Counted from the stretch's first letter, positions 1-6,235 are shown. The stretch is 8,659 bases of DNA from an uncultured Lachnospiraceae bacterium (GCA_910583965.1 CAJUAE010000126.1:1-8659), one strand, 5' to 3'. The notes: generated by a model not told the origin, from the letters alone. Numbers and translations are program-made.

Positions 1-58
1 GGTTCGCTGACAGGTGCCCGGCGCGCGAGTAGGGGAAGATGAATCTTCTCTACTCGAT
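1..58. repeat. Structured repeat, copy 1 (cut by window edge)
   Basis: This stretch matches 6638-6695 closely over its whole length, ending in the shared CTACTCGAT. It contains a hairpin: CGAGTAG (26-32) pairs with CTACTCG (50-56), and inside it GAAGAT (35-40) pairs with ATCTTC (43-48) around a two-base loop. The part at 12-20 (AGGTGCCCG) corresponds to the right arm of another hairpin in the second copy, so its left arm should lie just outside the window. The TetR stop codon (50-52) falls inside the right arm, and the last two TetR codons are also repeat sequence. I do not recognise a named repeat or RNA family; a REP-like or MITE-like dispersed element is the best guess. Confidence 0.75.
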
Positions 59-688
59 AGACATTAGAGATAGATAGTTGAGTGTTCCGGGAGAAACGTC
101 CGTTCCTCTCTCCAACAAGGAAATAAACCCTTGTAGGGTTTCTGCTGTCTCTTTGGGAGTAGATGGAATTAAAGTGTTGTCCAATTTGACAGCAATTATA
201 ATCAATGCAATCTCTGCAAGTGCGGCGGGATTGTCAAAATGAATTTCATTGTTTTTGATACCCTGCTTGATAATTTCTGTCAGGTCTGGTTTTAATTCTG
301 ACACAACATGTGACAGATATTTCTGATGTAAAAATGCAAGATCTTGTGCGCTGGCATTGTTTGTGGAATTGTCATTTTGCTTGATAAAAGCTGTGGACGA
401 GTTTTGACATGCCTGAAATAGCATTGCCATACGTGCAAAGGGAGAAACCTCTGTCTGTGCAGCAAGATTTTTGGCAGTGAGGAGTGGTTTCTCATAGCTA
501 CGTTCTATCAGGGCATCAAGGATTGCTTCTTTGGAAGGAAAGTAATAGTAAATACTTCCTTTTCCAATACCTGCTTTTTGCGCAATTTCGCTGACAGAAA
601 TATTTTGTATTTTTTTTTCTTCCAGAAGTTGCTGAAGTGCGTCCAATATCAGGTTATATTTTTTTTCGCTTTTTTTTGTGCCGGGCAT
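50..688 (-). CDS. TetR/AcrR-family transcriptional repressor
   Basis: This is a 212-residue protein of typical TetR size. Residues 9-55 form the usual three-helix DNA-binding domain, with the helix-turn-helix at about 31-50 (ISVSEIAQKAGIGKGSIYYYF) followed by the SKEAIL segment common in this family. The remainder, about 60-212, is a helical ligand and dimer domain too variable to name a ligand. I chose the ATG at 688 because AGAAAGGTGG (complement of 697-706) lies 8 bases upstream; a GTG at 700 in the same frame falls inside that ribosome binding site. The gene is divergent from the SCP2/hydrolase/condensation/carrier operon, and two matching palindromes sit at that operon's promoter, so local repression is the likely role. 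The inducer may be an acyl-CoA, fatty acid or the pathway product, which is only inference. The last two codons and the stop come from the repeat at the window start, which suggests the element inserted at the gene's 3' end. Confidence 0.92.
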   Translation of the reverse strand: MPGTKKSEKKYNLILDALQQLLEEKKIQNISVSEIAQKAGIGKGSIYYYFPSKEAILDALIERSYEKPLLTAKNLAAQTEVSPFARMAMLFQACQNSSTAFIKQNDNSTNNASAQDLAFLHQKYLSHVVSELKPDLTEIIKQGIKNNEIHFDNPAALAEIALIIIAVKLDNTLIPSTPKETAETLQGFISLLERGTDVSPGTLNYLSLMSIE

Positions 689-713
689 AAAGAATGCCAC
701 CTTTCTTTTGGGT

Positions 714-722
714 ATTATACCA
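714..722 (-). promoter_or_regulatory. Extended -10 promoter element of the TetR gene
   Basis: Read on the minus strand this is TGGTATAAT, a perfect TATAAT hexamer (719-714) with the TGn extension, 25 bases before the TetR start codon. No good -35 box is visible 16-18 bases further upstream, as is often true of extended -10 promoters. The -10 is embedded in the palindrome GGTATTATACC (711-721), which could be chance or a site for autoregulation. It does not resemble the two operators at 932-990. The leader RNA would be very short, with the ribosome binding site at 706-697. Confidence 0.6.
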
Positions 723-931
723 AATGGTCAAAAAATGGACATTTCGTATAAAATCATACATACAGTCGCATAAGGAAATATACCACTTTGTCGCCGCGGC
801 CGGCGTGATATTCACGATCAGTTTCATTAGTCGCGAATACAATACAAGTATATCACAATTATATTTTGGGAACAATGAAAAATGTCACAAAAAGCTACAA
901 AAATTAGGGATAAATTTTGGGAAAAATATGC
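723..931. other. Divergent intergenic region, no gene
   Basis: No credible gene is seen here. An open frame on the plus strand at 694-963 has no ribosome binding site and no recognisable protein character. The notable content is a G+C-rich island in AT-rich surroundings: CGCCG (792-796) and CGGCG (801-805) are inverted around four bases, and CGTGA (804-808) and TCACG (812-816) are inverted around three bases, overlapping by two bases. These could be protein binding sites or a short RNA stem. No function can be assigned. Confidence 0.5.
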
Positions 932-946
932 TTGACCGACGGTCGA
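932..946. promoter_or_regulatory. Operator 1, probable TetR-family binding site
   Basis: TTGACCGACGGTCGA has a perfect palindromic core GACCG-A-CGGTC (934-944) centred on 939. It overlaps the -35 box. Twelve of 15 bases match operator 2, and the three differences are all transitions. The length and symmetry suit a TetR-type dimer, and the nearest regulator is the divergent TetR gene. Confidence 0.65.
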
Positions 947-961
947 AAAATGTGATAGGAT
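932..961 (+). promoter_or_regulatory. Promoter of the SCP2-hydrolase-condensation-ACP operon
   Basis: A -35 hexamer TTGACC (932-937) is followed after 18 bases by TAGGAT (956-961), preceded by TG at 953-954, giving an extended -10. Transcription would start near 968, leaving a leader of about 110 bases before the SCP2 gene. The -35 box is the left half of a palindrome, so a repressor bound there would exclude RNA polymerase. The hexamers match the consensus only in part (TTGACC 5 of 6, TAGGAT 4 of 6), so a start-site assay would decide. Confidence 0.6.
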
Positions 962-975
962 AGAAGAAATAAAAG

Positions 976-990
976 TCGACTGGCGGTCGA
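976..990. promoter_or_regulatory. Operator 2, probable TetR-family binding site
   Basis: TCGACTGGCGGTCGA is an inverted repeat centred on 983, with one mismatched pair (981/985). It lies about 8-22 bases downstream of the expected transcription start. The centre-to-centre distance to operator 1 is 44 bp, close to four helical turns, so both sites face the same side of the DNA. A further GTCGA follows at 996-1000, so GTCGA occurs at 942, 975, 986 and 996 with roughly helical spacing. Confidence 0.62.
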
Positions 991-1076
991 AATATGTCGA
1001 ATGAAAATGTTCACTCAACCGCAGTTCACTTCAGATCAAGTTTCAGTTTCAATATCTATTTATATGGAGGAAAGAT

Positions 1077-1526
1077 ATGACATACGCAGATTTTTTTTAT
1101 GAGGTTAAGGGAAAATTTATGGGAGCAGATGTGAGCGATATTCATGAGCATCTAGCATATCAGTTTAATATTGAGGATGAAGAAGCAGGCGGAGCGTTTT
1201 ACGTGGAGGTTAAAGATGGTGTGCTCTATGTAGAACCATATGAGTATTACGATCGAGATGCAATGTTTATCAGTACACCAGAGGTATTTCGCAAGATTGC
1301 AGATGGTGAGATGGACCCTGTATGGGCGTTCACAACACAGAAGCTTCGTGTGGAAGGCAACATTGATAAGGCGTTGAAATTAAATGATATTATTCAGCGC
1401 AAGAAGAAAGAGTTGAAAAAAGAAGCAAAAGAGATGAAGAAAGCGGAAAAGGAAGCAAAAAAAGCTGAGAAAGAAGCCGCAAAAGGGGCCCTTAAAGAAG
1501 AAAAAAAAGCTGAGAAAAAATCGTAA
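1077..1526 (+). CDS. SCP2-type sterol/lipid-binding domain protein with Lys/Glu/Ala-rich tail
   Basis: The protein has 149 residues. Residues 1 to about 103 look like an SCP2 (sterol carrier protein 2) domain: a beta-strand with YQFNIEDE, then a GGAFYVEVKDGVLYVEP hairpin, then the strand-helix segment DAMFISTPEVFRKIADGEMDPVWAFTTQKLRVEGNIDKALKLN, which matches the family's usual pattern of acyl or lipid pocket followed by a GKLKIxGD-like turn. SCP2 domains bind fatty acyl chains, fatty acyl-CoA or sterols in a hydrophobic tunnel. From about 106 to 149 the sequence is almost only Lys, Glu and Ala with repeated KKAEKEAKK-like units, predicted to be a long charged helix; this is unusual for a minimal SCP2 protein. 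The start is set by GGAGG (1066-1070), six bases from the ATG. It is the first gene of the operon, 50 bases ahead of the hydrolase. Cytoplasmic; there is no signal peptide. Confidence 0.82.
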   Translation: MTYADFFYEVKGKFMGADVSDIHEHLAYQFNIEDEEAGGAFYVEVKDGVLYVEPYEYYDRDAMFISTPEVFRKIADGEMDPVWAFTTQKLRVEGNIDKALKLNDIIQRKKKELKKEAKEMKKAEKEAKKAEKEAAKGALKEEKKAEKKS

Positions 1527-1576
1527 TTTGGATAAAAAGTAACGAGGTAACTCAGTGCAGTGTGGAGGCGCAGACA

Positions 1577-2548
1577 ATGGGAATGATGAAAAAAGCGATG
1601 GCATGTGCGGGTGTTCTTGCAGCCGCGGGCATCGGGGAAACCGCTTATTTTTATAGGCGGACAATGAAGCGAAACAATGCAAAGGTGGAGCGGACGATAA
1701 AAATGTCAGGAACCGACTGGAGTCAGTATGCACCAATGATGCAGGAAAGAAAAGCATTTATGCTTGAACAGAATCACAGGGATGTCACACAGACATCATT
1801 TGATGGGCTCAAGCTTCACGCGACCTATTTTCCGGCAATCAATGACAAACAGAATGGAAAAAAAGTTGCAATCTGTTTTCATGGATATACAAGCCAAGGA
1901 ATGTCTGATTATATTGGGTTGTCAGATTATTATCTCAACAAAGGATATGCAATGCTGCTGCCAGATGCAAGAGCACATGGCACGAGTGAGGGCGAATATA
2001 TTGGTTTTGGCTGTCTGGACAGAAAAGATGCGCTTGTGTGGATTGATTGGGTGATACAAGAACTTGGAGAAGACATCGAAATTATTTTGCATGGTACATC
2101 AATGGGCGGTGCAACTGTGTTGATGACGAGTGGATTGGACCTTCCTGCACAAGTGAAAGGAATTGTCTCCGATTGTGGCTTTACTTCTCCGAAAGAAGTC
2201 TTTACACATGTATTGCACACAATGTATCATTTGCCTGCATTTCCAGTGATTCCGGGTGCAGATGCGCTCAATAAAAAACTTGCTGGCTATGGCATGGATG
2301 AGTGTAATGCAAAGCGTGAGGTGGCACATGCGAAGGTTCCGATTCTGTTTATTCATGGTTCCAATGATACTTTTGTTCCAGCATATATGTGCGATGAGAT
2401 TTATGATTGTTGCGCGTCACCAAAAAGAAAACTGATTGTGGAGGGCGCTGCACATGCAGAGAGCTATTATAAGGATACTGAGAACTATGAGAAAGCACTC
2501 GATGAGTTTTTTGATTCACTGGTAGTGCAGGATTCATTAGAGATATAG
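1577..2548 (+). CDS. Membrane-anchored alpha/beta hydrolase
   Basis: The protein has 323 residues from the ATG at 1577. I chose this start because GTGGAGG (1562-1568) is its ribosome binding site, 8 bases away; an in-frame GTG at 1562 is part of that site. Residues 6 to about 26 form one hydrophobic segment (AMACAGVLAAAGIGETAYFY) followed by RRTMKR, so it is probably a single N-terminal membrane anchor. The rest is an alpha/beta hydrolase fold: HGYTS at 102-106 (oxyanion region), nucleophile elbow HGTSMGG with Ser175, Asp264 in FIHGSNDTFVP, and His293 in GAAHAESY. The triad is complete. The family includes esterases, acyl hydrolases and thioesterases, and the Bacillus YqkD-like 'S9-like' hydrolases look similar; the substrate cannot be read from sequence. 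Its place beside an acyl carrier protein and an acyltransferase suggests release or editing of an acyl product, which is inference. It ends 10 bases before the next start. Confidence 0.88.
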   Translation: MGMMKKAMACAGVLAAAGIGETAYFYRRTMKRNNAKVERTIKMSGTDWSQYAPMMQERKAFMLEQNHRDVTQTSFDGLKLHATYFPAINDKQNGKKVAICFHGYTSQGMSDYIGLSDYYLNKGYAMLLPDARAHGTSEGEYIGFGCLDRKDALVWIDWVIQELGEDIEIILHGTSMGGATVLMTSGLDLPAQVKGIVSDCGFTSPKEVFTHVLHTMYHLPAFPVIPGADALNKKLAGYGMDECNAKREVAHAKVPILFIHGSNDTFVPAYMCDEIYDCCASPKRKLIVEGAAHAESYYKDTENYEKALDEFFDSLVVQDSLEI

Positions 2549-2558
2549 GGAGATTATC

Positions 2559-3959
2559 ATGAAAACAAGAAAAGGATATAAGACGTACCCATTGACGGCT
2601 GCACAGAAATACCATTTTTATTATGCAGATTATTGCCCTGGCAAGGAGATTCTCAATGTTGGCAGCAGCCTTACCATCGAGTTTGAACTAAATATTGACG
2701 AACTTAGAAAGGCAATTTATAAGGCATATGAGCGCAATGAATCCATGCGTGCAAGGCTTGTGTATGATGAGAAAGAGAAAACATGGTATCAATACATTGT
2801 GGATAAAGAGGATCGCGAGATTGCGTTTGTGGATTTCACAGGTAAAACTATGGAGGAAGCTGACGCAGAGATGACAGCATGGACACGCGTTCCTTTTGGT
2901 CAGGATGAACCTATGAATAAAATTGTCATTATCAAGACACCAGACAATTTTGAGGGTATGTTTATTGTGGGGGATCATAGATTTTTGGATGCACAGTCCT
3001 TGATTGGCTTTATGAAAGATGTTATTGAGTTGTACTGTAACGCTAACTTTGAAAATGTGCCATATCCGGCTGATACGCGTTCTTATATTGAACAGATTGA
3101 AAAGGATTTTGCCTATGAGGCTGGCAGCAAAGCGCAGGCAAGAGACAGAGCGTATTTCCACAAAATGTTTGAGGCGCCAGAACCTATTTACAACGGAATT
3201 GAGGGAAGAAAAAGACTGGATGATGCAAGACGCAAAATGAAGAATCCGAACCTTAGAGCGGCTCCAACTGGTTCTGATAGCTTTGTAGCAGACATTGATG
3301 TTTTCCATCTGGAAGGTGAGCCAACAGCGCGATTGATGAAATTTTGTGAGGAGCAACATATTTCATTGCAATGTTTGCTTATCATGGGAATCCGTACTTA
3401 TTTACAGAAAATGAATAGTTGTGATGATGTTTCTATGATGGTTGCATATGCTCGCAGAGCGACTTTGCTTGAAAAGAAATCTGGTGGAACACGTATTCAT
3501 AGTTTTCCGTTCCGAACAATTATTTCTGAAGACAAGACTTTTATAGAAGGGATTTTAGAGATTAGAGACAAGCAGAATGAAGTTTTCCGATATGTGAATT
3601 TTGATCCTGTAGAGTGTATGAATTACAAGAAAGAGGTTTATCAGACGCCACTTGGTATGGGATATGAGACCGTGGCACTCACATATCAACCAGCGACATT
3701 GCGCGAGAAAGGTTTGGTTGATTTGGGAGATATTCGTTACAAGACAAAGCGATATGGCAATGGATATTATGCAGATGGTCTCTATCTGACTGTAATGCAC
3801 AGGCCAGAGGATAATGGTCTGGATTTTAGTTTTGAACATCAAGTAAAAGCATACAGTAGAGAGACTCTTGAATTGTTCTATTATTATATGTGCAAGATTA
3901 TGTTTAAGGGAATCGAGAATCCAAATCTTAAGATTGACGCTATAATAAAATTGATTTAA
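2559..3959 (+). CDS. Stand-alone condensation-domain-like acyltransferase
   Basis: The protein has 466 residues, the size of a single non-ribosomal peptide synthetase condensation domain, with no other domain attached. Motifs in order: YPLTAAQKYHFY (10-21) resembles C1; YERNESMRARL (57-67) resembles C2; VGDHRFLDAQSL (137-148) is the catalytic HHxxxDG motif in the form DHxxxDA, keeping the second, catalytic His (His140) and Asp144; IHSFPFRTII further on resembles the C5 motif. Enzymes of this superfamily transfer an acyl group from a carrier-bound or CoA thioester to an amine or alcohol; it also includes wax ester synthases, PapA-type and chloramphenicol acetyltransferases. The start has AGGGAG (2547-2552) six bases upstream. 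It is 10 bases from the hydrolase and 64 bases before the acyl carrier gene, which suggests the carrier delivers its donor. The acceptor is unknown, and a non-catalytic structural role cannot be excluded. Confidence 0.82.
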   Translation: MKTRKGYKTYPLTAAQKYHFYYADYCPGKEILNVGSSLTIEFELNIDELRKAIYKAYERNESMRARLVYDEKEKTWYQYIVDKEDREIAFVDFTGKTMEEADAEMTAWTRVPFGQDEPMNKIVIIKTPDNFEGMFIVGDHRFLDAQSLIGFMKDVIELYCNANFENVPYPADTRSYIEQIEKDFAYEAGSKAQARDRAYFHKMFEAPEPIYNGIEGRKRLDDARRKMKNPNLRAAPTGSDSFVADIDVFHLEGEPTARLMKFCEEQHISLQCLLIMGIRTYLQKMNSCDDVSMMVAYARRATLLEKKSGGTRIHSFPFRTIISEDKTFIEGILEIRDKQNEVFRYVNFDPVECMNYKKEVYQTPLGMGYETVALTYQPATLREKGLVDLGDIRYKTKRYGNGYYADGLYLTVMHRPEDNGLDFSFEHQVKAYSRETLELFYYYMCKIMFKGIENPNLKIDAIIKLI

Positions 3960-4023
3960 ATTTATAATTGTATTAAGTACAAAAGATTTTGAAAGTCTAT
4001 TACAAAGAAAGGCAGGGTTCACA

Positions 4024-4245
4024 ATGTTTGAAAAATTGGCAGACATCATTACAAATTATGTCGAGGTAAAGAAGGAGGATATAAAACCAGAATCTCGTTT
4101 TATGGAAGATTTGGGTTTTAGTTCATTTGACTTTATGAGTATGCTCGGTGAGGTAGAGGAAGAACTTGATATTGAGATTAATCCTGAGGAAGCTGCGGAT
4201 ATTCGCACTGTTCAGGAAGCAGTGAATTATCTGGAAAAGCTGTAA
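4024..4245 (+). CDS. Acyl carrier protein (phosphopantetheine-binding)
   Basis: The protein has 73 residues, a normal length for a free-standing carrier, and is strongly acidic. The attachment motif is DLGFSSFDFMSML (29-41), with Ser34 the expected phosphopantetheine site. The usual Asp of the DSL motif is replaced by Ser33, as in some peptidyl carrier proteins. The following VEEELDIEINPEEAADIRTVQEAVNYL is the standard helix II to helix IV region. It should carry an acyl group as a thioester in the cytoplasm for the neighbouring condensation-like enzyme, loaded by the AMP ligase downstream; this pairing is inference from gene order. No phosphopantetheinyl transferase is in the window, so a host enzyme must activate it. 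AGAAAGGCAGGG (4006-4017) precedes the start. It is probably the last gene of the operon, because a strong hairpin follows 10 bases after the stop. Confidence 0.93.
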   Translation: MFEKLADIITNYVEVKKEDIKPESRFMEDLGFSSFDFMSMLGEVEEELDIEINPEEAADIRTVQEAVNYLEKL

Positions 4246-4255
4246 AACAAGACAG

Positions 4256-4297
4256 AGAAATTGTGCAATATAAAAAGAATATTGCACAATTTCTTTG
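4256..4297 (+). terminator. Probable intrinsic terminator after the ACP gene
   Basis: AGAAATTGTGCAATAT (4256-4271) is perfectly complementary to ATATTGCACAATTTCT (4279-4294) around a 7-base A-rich loop, 16 bp in all. The tail is TTTCTTTG rather than a clean T-run, and the stem is AT-rich, so termination may be partial and allow read-through to the ligase. The upstream flank is A-rich, so it might also act on transcripts from the other strand. Confidence 0.7.
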
Positions 4298-4552
4298 TAT
4301 ATGCACGCTGGTGCAATGAAAATATGTTATACATAGTAGTCGCTGCGAGTGGCGGAAGTAATTTTTTATTATTCGATTACCAAACATACAGAGAAATATA
4401 TTGCTAGAGTAGCATATGGAGTGCATGAATATCAATTGTAAATACCAGTGCAGCTAAAACTGTTGTGTTGGCATAAAAGACAAGAAACGATCAAAGAGAA
4501 ACAATGGAATGGTTGGGAAGTACTAGAAATTCCCGGCAACATATAGAAAGGC
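4298..4552. other. Intergenic region between ACP terminator and ligase gene
   Basis: No gene is seen here. Items present: a small inverted repeat TGCAC-gctg-GTGCA (4302-4315); a possible extended -10 (TG at 4325-4326, TATACA at 4328-4333) without a matching -35; a weak GC-rich stem at 4341-4354 followed by a T-run at 4362-4367; and GGGAA (4515-4519) inverted with TTCCC (4530-4534) shortly before the ligase ribosome binding site. The ligase may have its own promoter here, but none is convincing. Confidence 0.4.
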
Positions 4553-4564
4553 ATGGTTAGAGAT

Positions 4565-6103
4565 ATGGGAGAGATTTATCATACAATACGAGAGTTGTTA
4601 GTGGCTGCTGAGCGAAATTTTGGCGCGCAGGATGCATTTCGCTACAAGATAAAGAATTGTGAGGACAACAGCAAAAAAGAAGTAAAGATTGCCGCAAAGA
4701 CCTACACACAGTTAAAGAATGATACAGAGTGTTTCTCGGCTGTGTTGGCATCTCTTGGGGAACAGGGAAAACATATTGCAATTATTGGACCGACTTCTTA
4801 TTCATGGGTAGTCACATATTTTGGTGTTGTGGGCAGCGGAAGTGTCGCGGTGCCACTTGACGCAAATCTACCTGACGAGGATTTGTGCGAGCTGATTGAT
4901 CGCGCAGATGTAACAACACTTATATATGACGAGGCGAAATCTAGCGTGGCACAGATGGCAGAAAAATGCTGTGAAGGACTAAAGCATATTATTTGTATGG
5001 GTGAGTCACAGGGAATTGAAAATGGGTTATCTTTATGGAATTTAATTGGTGAACAAAGTGCAGGTTTTGACTATATGCCAAAACCAGAAGAACTTGCGAC
5101 AATTATGTTTACATCTGGCACAACTGGAAAAAGCAAAGGGGTAATGCTCACACATCGAAATTTAGCAGAGAACGCAACTTGCCTAGATATGGGGCTAGAA
5201 TCTGGAATTGTGATTATGTCTGTACTGCCAATTCATCACGCATATTGTCTTAGCATGGATATTTTAAAGGGAATTTCAATTGGCGCCATTATTTGTATTA
5301 ATGATTCACTGTTGCGCGTGGCAAAGAATATTAAACTTTTTGAGCCGAATATGATTTTGATGGTTCCGCTAATGATTGAGACACTTGCCAAAAAGCTCGA
5401 GGAGGCATCATGGATTCCAGCGCCGCTTGTCAAAACAAAAGTATTTGGTAAGCAATTTCATACAGTGTGCAGTGGTGGTGCATATCTTAACCCATCATAT
5501 TTGGAGATGTTTAAGAAGTATGGTATTACTATCTGGCAGGGTTATGGTATGACAGAATGCTCACCAGTAATTAGTACAAATTATGGCGCGTTTATGAAGG
5601 ATGGTTCTGTTGGAAAGTTGATGCCAAACTGTGAGGCAAAGGTAGTGGATGAAGAACTTTGGGTGAAGGGTTCAAGTGTTATGCAAGGTTACTATCAAAT
5701 GCCTAATGAGACAGAGGAGACTCTTTGTGACGGTTGGTTAAAGACAGGTGATTTGGGATATGTGGATGAGGACGGTTATATTTTCCTTACTGGACGCAAG
5801 AAGAACTTGATTATTACACCAAATGGCGAAAATGTATCGCCAGAGGAAATTGAGAATAAACTTAGTGAGAATCGTCTTGTGCAAGAGGTATTAGTACGCG
5901 AGAGTGATGGAGCGATTGAGGCAGAAATTTTCCCAGATTACGAGTATGCGGGTAAAAAGAAAATTAAGGATATGCAGAATGAACTACAAAACATTATTGA
6001 TGCATATAATAAAACAGCGCCGCTTTATAAAAGAGTGTTTAAATTGAAAGTGCGCGAGACAGAGTTTGAGAAAAATACAACAAAAAAGATTAAACGTTTT
6101 TAA
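4565..6103 (+). CDS. AMP-forming fatty-acyl ligase (acyl-CoA/acyl-ACP synthetase family)
   Basis: The protein has 512 residues and belongs to the ANL adenylating superfamily. It would activate a carboxylic acid with ATP to an acyl-adenylate, then pass it to CoA or a carrier thiol. Motifs: P-loop-like TSGTTGKSKG (183-192); YGMTE (327-331); TGDLG (394-398, ribose-binding Asp396); GRKKNLIITPNGENVSPEEIE (from 410), which is the fatty-acyl type of hinge and not the amino-acid-adenylation type; and the catalytic lysine Lys508 in NTTKKIKR at the C terminus. All key residues are present. A start at the ATG 4553 would add four residues, but that ATG lies within AGAAAGGCATGG, which closely matches the ribosome binding site of the ACP gene (AGAAAGGCAGGG), so 4565 is preferred. 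It follows the ACP gene after a terminator and a gap of about 300 bases. It probably loads the ACP, but an ordinary acyl-CoA synthetase is the alternative. Confidence 0.88.
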   Translation: MGEIYHTIRELLVAAERNFGAQDAFRYKIKNCEDNSKKEVKIAAKTYTQLKNDTECFSAVLASLGEQGKHIAIIGPTSYSWVVTYFGVVGSGSVAVPLDANLPDEDLCELIDRADVTTLIYDEAKSSVAQMAEKCCEGLKHIICMGESQGIENGLSLWNLIGEQSAGFDYMPKPEELATIMFTSGTTGKSKGVMLTHRNLAENATCLDMGLESGIVIMSVLPIHHAYCLSMDILKGISIGAIICINDSLLRVAKNIKLFEPNMILMVPLMIETLAKKLEEASWIPAPLVKTKVFGKQFHTVCSGGAYLNPSYLEMFKKYGITIWQGYGMTECSPVISTNYGAFMKDGSVGKLMPNCEAKVVDEELWVKGSSVMQGYYQMPNETEETLCDGWLKTGDLGYVDEDGYIFLTGRKKNLIITPNGENVSPEEIENKLSENRLVQEVLVRESDGAIEAEIFPDYEYAGKKKIKDMQNELQNIIDAYNKTAPLYKRVFKLKVRETEFEKNTTKKIKRF

Positions 6104-6235
6104 AGCTTTATGCCAAAGAATGTTTAAAGTGTGTGTATTTTTCACATAGATTTGGTATTTTGCAAAGCGGAATTATGGAGATAGGGATAAATTATCAGTA
6201 AATAATTAATAATCAGAAACATTTACAAAAAATAC

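Noticed and set aside
689..700. GTG start for the TetR gene at 700
   Set aside because: It overlaps the ribosome binding site that fits the ATG at 688 with 8-base spacing.
694..963. Plus-strand open frame of 89 codons in the divergent intergenic region
   Set aside because: It has no ribosome binding site, overlaps the TetR start region and the operon promoter and operator, and shows no recognisable protein features.
1562..1576. GTG start for the alpha/beta hydrolase
   Set aside because: This GTG is part of the GTGGAGG ribosome binding site for the ATG at 1577.
1380..1757. Minus-strand open frame of 125 codons rich in Phe, Leu and Ser
   Set aside because: It is the complement of the Lys/Glu/Ala tail and the hydrolase start; the skewed composition explains the lack of stops.
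2688..3359. Minus-strand open frame of 223 codons opposite the condensation-like gene
   Set aside because: It lies wholly inside a well-supported gene with conserved motifs and has no ribosome binding site or recognisable domain.
3934..3968. Possible internal promoter before the ACP gene (TTGACG, and TATAAT at 3963-3968)
   Set aside because: The clean TATAAT is 23 bases from TTGACG, too far, and the better-spaced alternative TTAAAT is a poor match.
4341..4367. GC-rich stem followed by a T-run as a second terminator after the ACP gene
   Set aside because: The stem is only about four pairs with a wobble and lies several bases away from the T-run.
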